From Paraburkholderia hospita (GTDB taxonomy: Bacteria > Pseudomonadota > Gammaproteobacteria > Burkholderiales > Burkholderiaceae), in NCBI RefSeq assembly GCF_002902965.1, contig NZ_CP026106.1:124001-188000 (forward strand): DNA of 64,000 nt. The letters are read 5' to 3'. Within the stretch, counting starts at the first letter, position 1; each line of letters opens with the position of its first letter. Below are positions 46,275 through 56,456 of the stretch, piece by piece. The notes below the pieces were generated by a model. That model was not told the origin of the DNA. It saw only the letters and a list, made by a program, of their open reading frames with translations, and made no database searches. Both the position numbers and the translations under genes were made by a program.

Positions 46275-46712
46275 TTAGTCGAGCATGATTCCGCTCGGAC
46301 CGGACGGCACGGCGGATGCCAGAATCATCCTGTCGCGGTTAGCGGGGAAATAGCTTTCGCAAGCCCGCGGCCGAAAGACCGGGTCGCCACGCCGGATCGG
46401 CATACCCGTCAGTACGCAGAACGAGTCCATGCGTGCGAGACCGATTCGCCATACCTGATCGGCGTAATGACCTGAGCGTGGATCGCTCCAGCACACGCTA
46501 AGTGTCTTCGATGACAGCTGTTCAAGAATGGAGATATGCGCCGGCGGTGGCTCGACCTCGACAGGCTCTAGCGCTTCAGGCGGCGGCCGCTTGGTCATGC
46601 GGAATTTCTTTTTTGGACCGTATTGTGCTTTCCTGGCAGATTCAACGGGTGTGGGCATCAGGACGCCTACCAATGCGCGTCTGACGATATCTTCTTCAAC
46701 CGGACGAGTCAT
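46275..46712 (-). CDS. DUF3331 domain-containing protein
   Basis: A 145-residue protein recognised as DUF3331 from LSSKTLSVCWSDPRSGHYADQVWRIGLARMDSFCVLTGMPIRRGDPVFRPRA and the NRDRMILASAV end. The family is largely confined to Burkholderia relatives and has no known function. The basic, proline-rich N-terminal ~55 residues are likely disordered. Two ATGs lie side by side (46715 and 46712); GGAGG is three and six bases away, favouring the second. The conserved Cys pair and CVLTG hint at metal or nucleic-acid binding, but that is a guess. Confidence 0.8.
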   Translation of the reverse strand: MTRPVEEDIVRRALVGVLMPTPVESARKAQYGPKKKFRMTKRPPPEALEPVEVEPPPAHISILEQLSSKTLSVCWSDPRSGHYADQVWRIGLARMDSFCVLTGMPIRRGDPVFRPRACESYFPANRDRMILASAVPSGPSGIMLD

Positions 46713-46715
46713 CAT

Positions 46716-47040
46716 TCACCTCCGTCACAGAGTTTGGCTGGCGGCACGCTCCTTCGCGGCCGAGGTGCTGCTGCTGACGTCAACAGTGTTGTACGGTGTG
46801 GCTCGCAAGGCAGATCAGCGACTTGCCTGCATGGCGCGCAGCGATACGCGAAACTGAGTCCCGACATCAACGCGCCGTGACTCTATATTGGACGTTCAGG
46901 CGGCCATACAGCAAGTTAAGCGTTGTTAACCGGAAAGTGCAACGTAATACTTTCCGCTTCAGGTGTCTTTCCTTAACGCCCGATAAAGGCTGCGCTAACT
47001 ATATATAAAGCGAGCATGTCGGCTTAAAGATGTATTGCCA
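46716..47040. other. Gene-free stretch upstream of the DUF3331 gene
   Basis: 325 bases with no supported gene; the right half (46900-47010) is AT-rich. It contains the DUF3331 promoter and whatever ends the cupin transcript. No clear terminator hairpin was found. Confidence 0.4.
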
Positions 47041-47472
47041 TTACTTCTTGTCCCATGTGACGAGGTCTTTATCGTTGTCGTCAGCGACAAAGATGGCAAG
47101 CAGCTTTGCAGGCTTCGTCTTGCTTGCGTTCTCGCTGACCATGTGATGCACGCCCGGCGCTTCTGTCCAGCTTTCACCTGCGTGATACACGCGTGCTTCG
47201 CCATCGTCGACCTTGCTTCGGATCTCGCCCTGCAGCACGTAGCCGACCACGAACGCCTGACCATGACGATGTGACGGCGACACGCCGCCCGGTTTGTAGT
47301 CGACGACGATGGCCGTCATGGTCTTGCCGGGCACATTTGCAATCGGCGTCTGGAACGCCGGGCTGATGTGCTCGCGCGGTCCGTCGACACCATGCGCGTG
47401 CGCCGCGTGAGGCGCCGTCAGTGCGATGCAGGCTGCCGCCGTGGAAGCAAGAACGGTCTGAACGAAATTCAC
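47041..47472 (-). CDS. Exported cupin-domain protein
   Basis: A 143-residue protein with a signal peptide (NFVQTVLASTAAACIALTAP, cut near AHAHG) and a single cupin barrel: motif 1 PGGVSPSHRHGQAFVVGYVLQGE about 62-84 with the metal-binding His pair, and motif 2 with PGVHHMVSEN about 112-121. The start is GTG at 47472 with GGAGAG before it; a longer in-frame reading lacks a signal. Periplasmic cupins of this type are frequently found with azoreductase or quinone-stress genes; here it shares an operator with azoR. Confidence 0.86.
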   Translation of the reverse strand: MNFVQTVLASTAAACIALTAPHAAHAHGVDGPREHISPAFQTPIANVPGKTMTAIVVDYKPGGVSPSHRHGQAFVVGYVLQGEIRSKVDDGEARVYHAGESWTEAPGVHHMVSENASKTKPAKLLAIFVADDNDKDLVTWDKK

Positions 47473-47543
47473 TTTAACTCTCCGAAGAATGAATGGTTTG
47501 CGATGGCGCTGCGCAGCAAGCGGGCCAGGCCGGCATCGTTCGA

Positions 47544-47731
47544 ATGACAGGTATGTCATGCGAACGTTTTTAACTGCGACTAACTAAGTCGTAGTTCGGA
47601 GAGTAAACGCTTTTTTGACAGCATGCAACGAAACGTACGTTCACCTGCTTGCGATTTCCATTTCAACGGAATGGATTCTTGCCATCTTTGTCATCCGTGT
47701 CTAGAATTCGCGAAATTGACAACTGTGTCAA
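47544..47731. promoter_or_regulatory. Paired WTGACA-N4-TGTCAW palindromes in the cupin/MFS divergent region
   Basis: ATGACA-GGTA-TGTCAT at 47544-47559 and TTGACA-ACTG-TGTCAA at 47716-47731 are two 16-bp perfect 6-4-6 inverted repeats of one consensus, 172 bases apart. Around the second, GCCATCTTTG (47681-47690) pairs with CAAAGATGGC (47729-47738). They bracket the divergent promoters for the cupin gene and the MFS gene and look like sites for one dimeric regulator, not identified in the window. Confidence 0.5.
47572..47596 (-). promoter_or_regulatory. 25-bp operator upstream of the cupin gene
   Basis: AACTGCGAC-N7-GTCGTAGTT, the third copy of the 9-7-9 element seen at the Rrf2 and azoR promoters. 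It lies 100 bases before the cupin start and 208 bases before the divergent MFS start. Confidence 0.62.
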
Positions 47732-47803
47732 AGATGGCGGGAAAATGACCCGAACATGACAAAACTGCCGCGCTGCGCGCGGCCTCAAGCGGAATCCGTA
47801 CTC

Positions 47804-49036
47804 ATGTCAACCGACGCATCACTTTCAACACCCGCCAGCAGTCGAGCCGCCGTATGGCGGCACATCTTCGCGGGCTTCTGCGCGAGCCTCGTCGGCATTG
47901 GGCTGGCGCGCTTCGCCTATACGCCGCTGATTCCGCCGCTCATTCAGGCGCACTGGTTCGCCGCATCGGACGTGGTTTATCTGGGCGCGGCGAATCTTGC
48001 CGGCTATCTGCTCGGCGCACTGCTGGGCCGTCCGGTCGCGCATCGTCTGACGAACACGCATACGTTGCGGGCCATGATGGTGCTGGTCACGGCGACCTTT
48101 CTGGCGTGCGCGTTTCCCGTCTCCGTCGCGTGGTTCTTCTTCTGGAGATTACTGTCGGGCGTGGCGGGCGGCGCAATCATGGTGCTGGTCGCTGCAACGG
48201 TGCTGCCGCATGTGCCGGCGGATCGTAAGGGTCTCGCAAGCGGTGCGATCTTTCTCGGCCTTGGCGTCGGCATTGCGGCTTCGGGGACGATCGTCCCGCT
48301 GCTGCTCAATCTCGGCTTGCGTAACACGTGGATCGGCATCGCGATCCTCTCCGCGGCTCTGACGCTGGCAACGTGGTACGGATGGCCGTCGGCGACGAAA
48401 GCGCACGCACATTCCGCGCACGCGGCTCCAACTGCGAAGATGCACAACCCGTCGACAGTCCGTGTGCTCTACGCCGAGTACGCGTTGATGGCGGTCGGCC
48501 TCGTTCCTACGATGGTTTTCCTCGTCGATTTCATTGCGCGCGGACTTGGCGCGGGCGCGCATGTCGGTGCGGCATATTGGATTCTGTATGGCGTTGGTGC
48601 CATTTTCGGCGCGCCCGTGTATGGCCTCGTGGCGGACCGCTTAGGCGGACGCTTTGCAATTCGCGCGCTGTCGTTGTTGCAGATCGTCGTGGTCGCAGCG
48701 TTTGCGATGTCCAGCAATTACATCGTGATCGGCGCGCTGACGCTCGTCATCGGCAGCTTTCCGCCGGGCATCGTGCCGATGATGCTGGCACGTATCCATG
48801 AAGTGCTGCCGCACGATCATGCTGGGCAGCACAAGATCTGGAGCCGCGCCACGACGACGTTTGCGGCATTTCAGGCGCTCGCGGGCTACGCGTATTCGGC
48901 ATTGTTCAATAGCAGCGGTGGCAACCATCGTCTACTGTTTGTAATTGGAGCGGGGGCGCTTGGGTTCGTCGTCATAGTCGACTGCGCGGCGACGTTGTTT
49001 GCACGAGAGCCTGGTCAAAAACAGAACAACGGATAA
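47804..49036 (+). CDS. YbfB/YjiJ-family MFS transporter
   Basis: A 410-residue MFS protein with about 12 helices: FAGFCASLVGIGLARFAYTPLIPPLI at helix 1, NLAGYLLGALLGRPVAHRL at helix 2 and FFFWRLLSGVAGGAIMVLVAA at helix 4, matching the YbfB/YjiJ family. Substrates of this family are poorly known; export of a small toxic compound would fit beside the azoreductase and cupin genes. ATG at 47804 is preferred; 47756 is an in-frame alternative, and neither has a strong ribosome-binding site. Confidence 0.86.
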   Translation: MSTDASLSTPASSRAAVWRHIFAGFCASLVGIGLARFAYTPLIPPLIQAHWFAASDVVYLGAANLAGYLLGALLGRPVAHRLTNTHTLRAMMVLVTATFLACAFPVSVAWFFFWRLLSGVAGGAIMVLVAATVLPHVPADRKGLASGAIFLGLGVGIAASGTIVPLLLNLGLRNTWIGIAILSAALTLATWYGWPSATKAHAHSAHAAPTAKMHNPSTVRVLYAEYALMAVGLVPTMVFLVDFIARGLGAGAHVGAAYWILYGVGAIFGAPVYGLVADRLGGRFAIRALSLLQIVVVAAFAMSSNYIVIGALTLVIGSFPPGIVPMMLARIHEVLPHDHAGQHKIWSRATTTFAAFQALAGYAYSALFNSSGGNHRLLFVIGAGALGFVVIVDCAATLFAREPGQKQNNG

Positions 49037-49234
49037 GGCGGAAAGGACACGCGCGATCGCGGCGCGACCCGTCGTTTGAAAAGCGCACCCGATCAGGTCG
49101 TTTAAAGAAGATCGCGGGGCGCCTCGTGTGAGTCACGTTAACAAGGATTAACTACCGCTCACGCTTTCAGCGACCGACAATTCCCACTTCCAGTTTCGCA
49201 ATGACGTGCGTGTATCGACGCGGAGGTTTCGAAC

Positions 49235-49732
49235 GTGAAGGCAGGCGTGGACCGTCCGTTCCGGAACGCGATGGACGGCGCAGATGCGCAGCGTCCCGAA
49301 GGCGTGTCGCCGCTGTCGTTGCCACCCTGCAGCACGCGGCTTGCGCTGATACCGCGTCTGCTGATTCTCGGCGTGTGCGGCTGGTCGCTGATCGAAACGC
49401 CTGCGGAGTTCGATCCTTCCGCTGGCGATCTGGGCATCGCGGCCCTCGCATTGGCGAAGATTGCGTGGATCGTGATCGGCGTGGCAGCCGCGCGTGGAAC
49501 GAGGCGCGCGCAATGGATCTTTTCGTTTCTGTGTGGACTGAGCCTCGTCGCCATCGTGCCGGGCCTGCCCGTCGAACTGAACCAATCGGCGTGGATCTTT
49601 ACGCAATCGCTCGTCGAATGCGTGCTCAAGGCAGGCGCTCTGCTCGCATTGGGGTTGTCGCGCGTCACGCGTCCCGCCGCCGTCGATATCGCGTCATGGC
49701 ATGACGACGACGCAAACATCCAGCGGCCTTGA
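49235..49732 (+). CDS. Hypothetical small membrane protein
   Basis: A 165-residue protein not assigned to a family. After about 35 polar residues, four hydrophobic segments are visible: near 37-54 (LALIPRLLILGVCGWSLI), 66-86 (GIAALALAKIAWIVIGVAAA), 93-112 (WIFSFLCGLSLVAIVPGLPV) and 124-143. The GTG start at 49235 has GGAGG eight bases before it. It stands alone between the MFS gene and catR and has no clear partner. Confidence 0.6.
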   Translation: MKAGVDRPFRNAMDGADAQRPEGVSPLSLPPCSTRLALIPRLLILGVCGWSLIETPAEFDPSAGDLGIAALALAKIAWIVIGVAAARGTRRAQWIFSFLCGLSLVAIVPGLPVELNQSAWIFTQSLVECVLKAGALLALGLSRVTRPAAVDIASWHDDDANIQRP

Positions 49733-49789
49733 AAGCAGCCTTAAAGAACCTCTCACGTACTGCATTTCGCGAATGCTCTGCATCGACTT

Positions 49790-50683
49790 CTAGACGGACA
49801 ACGGCCTCTTGAACAGATCGCGCGCGATCGAGCAGAACAGCTCTGTCGTAGAGCTTTGATCCTGCAAACGCCGGCTCATGATGATCGGCGACGACACATT
49901 CGTTTCCTCGATCGACCGATAGGTCACGCCGCGCGCCCGCAAACCCCGCACACTCTCCGGCACGAGACACACGCCCACTTGAGCGGCGACGAGTCCTAGC
50001 GCGGTCTGCAGTTCCCGTACCTCATGAACGGCGGCCGGTTCGACGGCGTGGTCGCGGAACGCGGACAACTGTTGGTCCGCGTAGCTCGGGCGCGGTGTCG
50101 ACGGATAGATGATCAGCGTTTCTTTCGATAGCGCGTCGAGCGTCAGTTGCGCCACATCGGCGAGCGCGTGCCCCGCGGGCAAGGCGGCAATCAACGGCTC
50201 CTCGACGAGCACTTCGCGCGCCAGTTGCGATTCGTCGAAACGCAGCCGGCCAAAACCCACGTCGATGCGTCCGCCCTTGAGCGCGCTCAGCTGCTCGATC
50301 GTGAACATCTCGGTCAGCGAAATCTGGATGAGGGGCGCCGCTTCCCGAAACGCGCGGATCACGTCGGGCAGCGGGCCATACAGCGTGGACGGCACGAAAC
50401 CGATGACGATGCGCTCCGCGAGCTGCGCAAGCCGCCGCGTCAGCGGCAGCAACTCATCGCTTTCTTCGAGCAGGCGCTTGGCCTGCGCATAAAAGACGCG
50501 TCCGGCTTCCGTCAGCTTGAGCGGGCGCGCGCCGCGTTCGAACAGCGCGAGCCCCACGGTGTCTTCGATCTGCTGGATCTGCCGCGAGAGCGGCGGCTGC
50601 GTCATGTTCAGGCGCTCGGCGGCCCGGGTGAAGTTCCTTTCCTCGGCGACCGCCACGAAATAGCGAAGTTGGCGCAGTTCCAT
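49790..50683 (-). CDS. catR: LysR-family regulator of catechol degradation (CatR/BenM-like)
   Basis: A 297-residue LysR protein of the CatR/BenM group: HTH MELRQLRYFVAVAEERNFTRAAERLNMTQPPLSRQIQQIED, then an effector domain with VIGFVPSTLYGPLPDVIRAFRE near 92-113. In relatives cis,cis-muconate is the inducer. It is divergent from catB across 90 bases, the usual catR-catB arrangement, so the catBAC operon is its expected target. Confidence 0.9.
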   Translation of the reverse strand: MELRQLRYFVAVAEERNFTRAAERLNMTQPPLSRQIQQIEDTVGLALFERGARPLKLTEAGRVFYAQAKRLLEESDELLPLTRRLAQLAERIVIGFVPSTLYGPLPDVIRAFREAAPLIQISLTEMFTIEQLSALKGGRIDVGFGRLRFDESQLAREVLVEEPLIAALPAGHALADVAQLTLDALSKETLIIYPSTPRPSYADQQLSAFRDHAVEPAAVHEVRELQTALGLVAAQVGVCLVPESVRGLRARGVTYRSIEETNVSSPIIMSRRLQDQSSTTELFCSIARDLFKRPLSV

Positions 50684-50773
50684 CTATGCCCCGAAGGTAT
50701 GGAAATAGACTTAATCGGTCTTGGACGGATTCTGCCGGCGACCCTAGTATGGGCACATCAGCAGGAGAGCCGT

Positions 50774-51931
50774 ATGATACCAAGCGCCGTTCAGATACAA
50801 GCTGTAGACACTATTCTCGTCGATGTTCCGACGATTCGCCCGCACCGCCTGTCGGTCGCCACGATGAATTGCCAGGCCCTCGTGCTGATCCGGCTTCAAT
50901 GCGCGGATGGTATAACGGGCTGGGGCGAGGCGACCACGATCGGCGGTCTCGCGTATGGCGAGGAAAGCCCCGAAAGCATCAAGACCAACATCGACACCTA
51001 TTTCGCGCCGTTGCTCAAGGGCATGGACGCGACCCGTCCCGGCCAGGCGATGGCGAAGCTGCGCGAATGCTTCCAGGGCAACCGCTTTGCGAAGTGCGCG
51101 ATCGAAACAGCGTTGTTCGACGCGCAGGCGCAGCGTTTCGGCGTGCCGCTGTCGGAGCTGTTCGGCGGCCGCGTGACGGATTCCGTCGAAGTCGCATGGA
51201 CGCTGGCGAGCGGCGACACAGGCCGCGATATCGACGAAGCGCATCAGATGCTGGAAATGAAGCGGCACCGCGTGTTCAAGCTGAAGATCGGCACGCGCGC
51301 ACCGGCTGAGGACATCGCGCACGTCGCCGCGATCAAGGCGGCCGTGGGCGACCACGCCGAAGTCCGCGTCGACGTGAATCAGGCGTGGAGCCAGGCGGAA
51401 GCGCTGTGGGCGTGCGAACGCCTCGCGGACGCGGGCTGCAATCTGATCGAGCAACCCATCGCCGCCGACGACCGCCGCGGCCTCAAGCGCCTCACGCATC
51501 ACTCGAAAGTGCCCATCATGGCCGACGAAGCGCTGCATGGTCCCGTCGATGCATTCGATGTCGCCAGCGCGCATGCGGCCGATGTATTCGCCGTGAAAAT
51601 CGCGCAATCGGGCGGCCTGACGGGTGCGGCGAGCGTGGCCGCGATTGCGCTTGCTGCGGGTGTCGACCTGTATGGCGGCACGATGCTGGAAGGCGCGGTC
51701 GGCACGATTGCTTCGGCGCAACTGTTCAGCACGTTCCGCGAATTGAAGTGGGGCACCGAGCTGTTCGGGCCGTTGCTTCTCACGCAAGAAATTCTCACCG
51801 AGCCGCTGCGCTACGAGAACTTCTCGTTGCAGTTGCCGCAAGGCCCGGGCCTCGGGATTCAACTCGACCTCGACAAGATCGGGAGACTGCGCCGCGATTC
51901 GAAGCACGGCGCGAGTGTGGTCAAAGGTTAG
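50774..51931 (+). CDS. catB: Muconate cycloisomerase
   Basis: A 385-residue enolase-superfamily enzyme. The KLK motif in FKLKIG near 168-172 supplies the catalytic bases, and the metal ligands lie in DVNQAW, IEQPI and ADEAL; the general acid lies near EGAVGT. It converts cis,cis-muconate to muconolactone. First gene of catBAC; GGAGAG precedes the ATG. Length and motifs are those of classical CatB, not the chloromuconate type, although that cannot be excluded by eye. Confidence 0.94.
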   Translation: MIPSAVQIQAVDTILVDVPTIRPHRLSVATMNCQALVLIRLQCADGITGWGEATTIGGLAYGEESPESIKTNIDTYFAPLLKGMDATRPGQAMAKLRECFQGNRFAKCAIETALFDAQAQRFGVPLSELFGGRVTDSVEVAWTLASGDTGRDIDEAHQMLEMKRHRVFKLKIGTRAPAEDIAHVAAIKAAVGDHAEVRVDVNQAWSQAEALWACERLADAGCNLIEQPIAADDRRGLKRLTHHSKVPIMADEALHGPVDAFDVASAHAADVFAVKIAQSGGLTGAASVAAIALAAGVDLYGGTMLEGAVGTIASAQLFSTFRELKWGTELFGPLLLTQEILTEPLRYENFSLQLPQGPGLGIQLDLDKIGRLRRDSKHGASVVKG

Positions 51932-52034
51932 TTATGGCGGTGCTGAATCCGCAGCGCGCAATGCACTGCACCATGAACCGCCCTAAGCACATTTGGCATC
52001 GTCATCAGTGATCGGACTAAAAGGAGACATCCCC

Positions 52035-52937
52035 ATGGACATCAAAACCATCGACGCCCTGTTGAACAAGATCAACGAAAGCGCCACGCACGAAGGCAAC
52101 GCCCGCACGAAGCAGGTGGTCAACCGGATCATCCGCGATCTGTTCATCACGATCGACGAACTCGACGTGACGCCGAACGAATTCTGGTCAGCGCTGAACT
52201 ATCTCGGCGAAGCGGGCCAAAGCGGTGAGCTGGGTCTGCTGGCCGCGGGTCTCGGCTTCGAGCACTTCCTGGACGTGCGTCTCGATGAAGCGGAAGCCAA
52301 GGCAGGCCTCCAGGGCGGCACGCCGCGCACGATCGAAGGTCCGCTGTACGTGGCGGGCGCGCCGGAATCGACGGGCCATGCACGGCTCGACAATGGCAAC
52401 GAACCGGGCGAAACGCTGGTGATGCGCGGCCGTGTTCTCGCTGAAAACGGCGAGCCGGTGCGCGGCGCGCTGGTCGAAGTGTGGCACGCGAACCATCTGG
52501 GCAACTACTCGCACTTCGACAAATCGCAGGCCGAATTCAACCTGCGCCGCTCGATCCGTACCGACGAAAACGGCACGTACAGCTTCCGCAGCGTGGTGCC
52601 GATCGGCTATAGCGTGCCGCCGCAAGGCAAGACGCAACAACTGCTCGATCTGCTTGGCCGTCACGGTCATCGCCCGGCGCATATCCACTTCTTCGTCTCG
52701 GCGCCCGGTTATCGCAAGCTGACCACACAGATCAACATCGAAGGCGATCCGTATCTGTGGGATGACTTCGCGTTCGCGACTCGCGAAGGTCTCGTGCCCG
52801 CCGTCAAGAAGGAAGAGGGCGCAACGGGCAAGCCTTATGGCATCGACGGCCAGTTTGCGTTGATCGACTTCGACTTCAGCCTCGTCGAGGAACGCAACAA
52901 CGTGCCGACGAGCGAAGTGGAACGCGTCCGCGCCTGA
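52035..52937 (+). CDS. catA: Catechol 1,2-dioxygenase
   Basis: A 300-residue intradiol dioxygenase. N-terminal helical dimerisation domain about 1-95, then the beta-sandwich with the four Fe(III) ligands: Tyr in HANHLGNYSHF, Tyr in VPIGYSVPP, and the two His in GHRPAHIHFF. It opens catechol to cis,cis-muconate, the CatB substrate. AAGGAGA is seven bases before the ATG. It lies 103 bases after catB. Confidence 0.95.
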   Translation: MDIKTIDALLNKINESATHEGNARTKQVVNRIIRDLFITIDELDVTPNEFWSALNYLGEAGQSGELGLLAAGLGFEHFLDVRLDEAEAKAGLQGGTPRTIEGPLYVAGAPESTGHARLDNGNEPGETLVMRGRVLAENGEPVRGALVEVWHANHLGNYSHFDKSQAEFNLRRSIRTDENGTYSFRSVVPIGYSVPPQGKTQQLLDLLGRHGHRPAHIHFFVSAPGYRKLTTQINIEGDPYLWDDFAFATREGLVPAVKKEEGATGKPYGIDGQFALIDFDFSLVEERNNVPTSEVERVRA

Positions 52938-53057
52938 TATCAGCGGTATCGCTGAAAGTGTATGAATGTGGCCGCCGTTCGAGGTGGCCGCATTGTTTGA
53001 AAGCGCGGCATCCAGTGAAAGCCGCGCAACTGCAAAGAATCTACAGGGAGTCCACGA

Positions 53058-53348
53058 ATGCTATTTCACGTGAAGATGGTCGTTAAGCTGCCGCCCGATA
53101 TGCCTGTCGAGCGCGCCAACGAATTGAAGGCCACAGAAAAGGCCCTGGCGCAGCGTCTGCAAAAGGAAGGGATCTGGCGGCATCTTTGGCGCATTGCGGG
53201 CCTGTACGCGAATTTCAGCGTGTTCGACGTGGAAAGCCCCGCGCAACTCAATGAGATCCTCATGCAGCTGCCGCTTTATCCGTATATGGAAGTGACGGTA
53301 GATGCGATGTGCCGCCATCCTTCGTCGATTCACGAAGACGATCGTTAG
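53058..53348 (+). CDS. catC: Muconolactone delta-isomerase
   Basis: A 96-residue protein with the typical CatC start MLFHVKMVVKLPPDM and core WRHLWRIAGLYANFSVFDVES, ending with PLYPYMEVTVDAMCRHPS. It forms beta-ketoadipate enol-lactone from muconolactone, in a cytoplasmic decamer in known members. Last gene of the operon; later pathway genes (catD/pcaD, pcaIJF) are not in the window. Confidence 0.95.
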   Translation: MLFHVKMVVKLPPDMPVERANELKATEKALAQRLQKEGIWRHLWRIAGLYANFSVFDVESPAQLNEILMQLPLYPYMEVTVDAMCRHPSSIHEDDR

Positions 53349-53361
53349 GCGCTTGCGCAAA

Positions 53362-53396
53362 TAAAAAAGGAAGAGACGCGGAATACCGTCTCTTCC
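53362..53396 (-). terminator. Rho-independent terminator of hmp
   Basis: GGAAGAGACG pairs perfectly with CGTCTCTTCC around an 8-base loop. Read on the reverse strand it is followed by TTTTTTAT, so it ends the hmp transcript about 60 bases past the hmp stop. On the forward strand the hairpin follows catC but lacks a U-run. Confidence 0.82.
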
Positions 53397-53458
53397 AAAG
53401 CACTACCAGGGTAGCCTCAACAGACAACAACAACAACCACTACAACAAAAACGCTATA

Positions 53459-54640
53459 TCAATCGAGCGCGGAAGCGGGACCGAAGAACTCGTAACGGCT
53501 CTGCTTTTCCGGCACGCCAATCGTCTTCAGATGGCGCTTCACCGCCTGCATGAACGACTTGGGTCCGAGGAAGTACACATCCACATCACGCGTGGCCGGC
53601 AGCCATTCGATCAGGCGAGCTTCGTCGATATAACCTTCCGCGTGATGCGCGTCGTCGTCCTGACGCGGCTTCTCATACACATAGAAGCGCTTGAGCTGCG
53701 GATGACGCGCCGCCAGTTCGTCGATATGGTCGCGGAACGCATGCACGCCGCCGTGACGTGTGGCATGAATGAAGTGAATGGGACGCGACGTTTGCAGCGC
53801 GGCATTCAGCATCGCGAGCGTCGGCGTGATACCGACGCCACCGCTGATCAGCACCAGCGGCTTGTCGTTGTGCGCCAGCGTGAAGTCGCCCGACGGTGTG
53901 AGCAGGTTCAGCGTCGCGCCTTCATTCACCGAATCGTGCAGATAGTTCGACGCCTTGCCGTTCGGCTCGCGCTTCACGCTGATCCGATATTCGCGGCCGT
54001 TTGCCGCAGCCGACAATGAATAGTTGCGGCGAATCTCTTCACCATCGACGATCAGCTTCAGGCCGATGTACTGGCCCGGGTGGAATTCGAGCAGCTCGCC
54101 GCCGTCGGCGGGACGCAGATAGAACGACGTGATCTCGTCGCTTTCCTTGACCTTGCGCGCCACCACGAACGGACGCGTGCCGCGCCAGCCGCCCGTCGCG
54201 GTTTCCTTCTCGACGTAGACATTCTCTTCGAGGCCGATCAGCAGGTCGGCCAGTTGCTGATACGCGGCGCCCCACGCTTCGATCACAGCATCCGTGGCGA
54301 TTTCCGCTCCGAGCACTTCGCGGATCGCGCGCAGCAGACATGCGCCGACGATCGGATAATGCTCGGGCAGGATGTTCAGCGCGACGTGCTTGTTGACGAT
54401 CTGCGAAACCAGTCCGCCGAGTTGTTCGAGTTGATCGATATGACGCGCGTACATCAGCACGGCATTCGCGAGCGCGCGCGGCTGATCGCCCGATTGCTGG
54501 TGCGCCTGGTTGAACAGCGGGCGCACACTCGGGTACTCCGCCAGCATGGTCTTGTAGAAGTGCGTGGTGAGCGCTTCGCCGCCGCTTTCGAGCAGCGGAA
54601 CAGTTGCCTTGACGATTGCGCGATGTTCGGCTGACAGCAT
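53459..54640 (-). CDS. hmp: Flavohemoprotein, nitric oxide dioxygenase
   Basis: A 393-residue flavohemoglobin. Globin domain about 1-140 with the proximal His in VNKHVALNILPEHYPIVG near 85; FAD-binding domain about 150-260 with RNYSLS (preceded by EEIR); NAD domain from about 265 with LISGGVGITPTLAML and a C-terminal YEFFGP. It oxidises nitric oxide to nitrate with O2 and NAD(P)H. ATG at 54640 has GAGGAA before it. A sigma-54-type promoter lies upstream and norR is divergent. Confidence 0.95.
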   Translation of the reverse strand: MLSAEHRAIVKATVPLLESGGEALTTHFYKTMLAEYPSVRPLFNQAHQQSGDQPRALANAVLMYARHIDQLEQLGGLVSQIVNKHVALNILPEHYPIVGACLLRAIREVLGAEIATDAVIEAWGAAYQQLADLLIGLEENVYVEKETATGGWRGTRPFVVARKVKESDEITSFYLRPADGGELLEFHPGQYIGLKLIVDGEEIRRNYSLSAAANGREYRISVKREPNGKASNYLHDSVNEGATLNLLTPSGDFTLAHNDKPLVLISGGVGITPTLAMLNAALQTSRPIHFIHATRHGGVHAFRDHIDELAARHPQLKRFYVYEKPRQDDDAHHAEGYIDEARLIEWLPATRDVDVYFLGPKSFMQAVKRHLKTIGVPEKQSRYEFFGPASALD

Positions 54641-54708
54641 GAGTTGATTCCTCGCAGTTGGGGTGAGTGGTGGTCCCGCGCGAATTTGGCGGGCTTCGGG
54701 TAATCTCT

Positions 54709-54726
54709 TACGCATCTATCGGGCCA
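54709..54726 (-). promoter_or_regulatory. Sigma-54 promoter of hmp
   Basis: On the reverse strand CTGGCCCGATAGATGCG follows the sigma-54 consensus YTGGCACG-N4-TTGCW: the invariant GG (54725-54724) and GC (54713-54712) are exactly 10 bases apart. It lies about 70 bases before the hmp start, and NorR activates sigma-54 promoters. Confidence 0.6.
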
Positions 54727-54774
54727 GCTTCAAACAATCGTAAAATCAGCGACTTAGAAACATCAGACGTGAAT

Positions 54775-56373
<1,599 letters not shown>

Positions 56374-56411
56374 CGCACAATTTGCCGGGCCACCGAGAAC
56401 TGATTTGGTAG

Positions 56412-56429
56412 TATCTGATTTGTCAGTCA
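56412..56429 (+). promoter_or_regulatory. MarR-type operator before marR paralogue 1
   Basis: TATCTGAT-TT-GTCAGTCA, copy 1 of an 18-bp near-palindrome found four times in this efflux locus (others at 57031, 57533 and 60446). It lies 27 bases before the GTG start. Confidence 0.65.
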
Positions 56430-56456
56430 GATTGCCGTTCGTTCAGGAGGCTTCGC

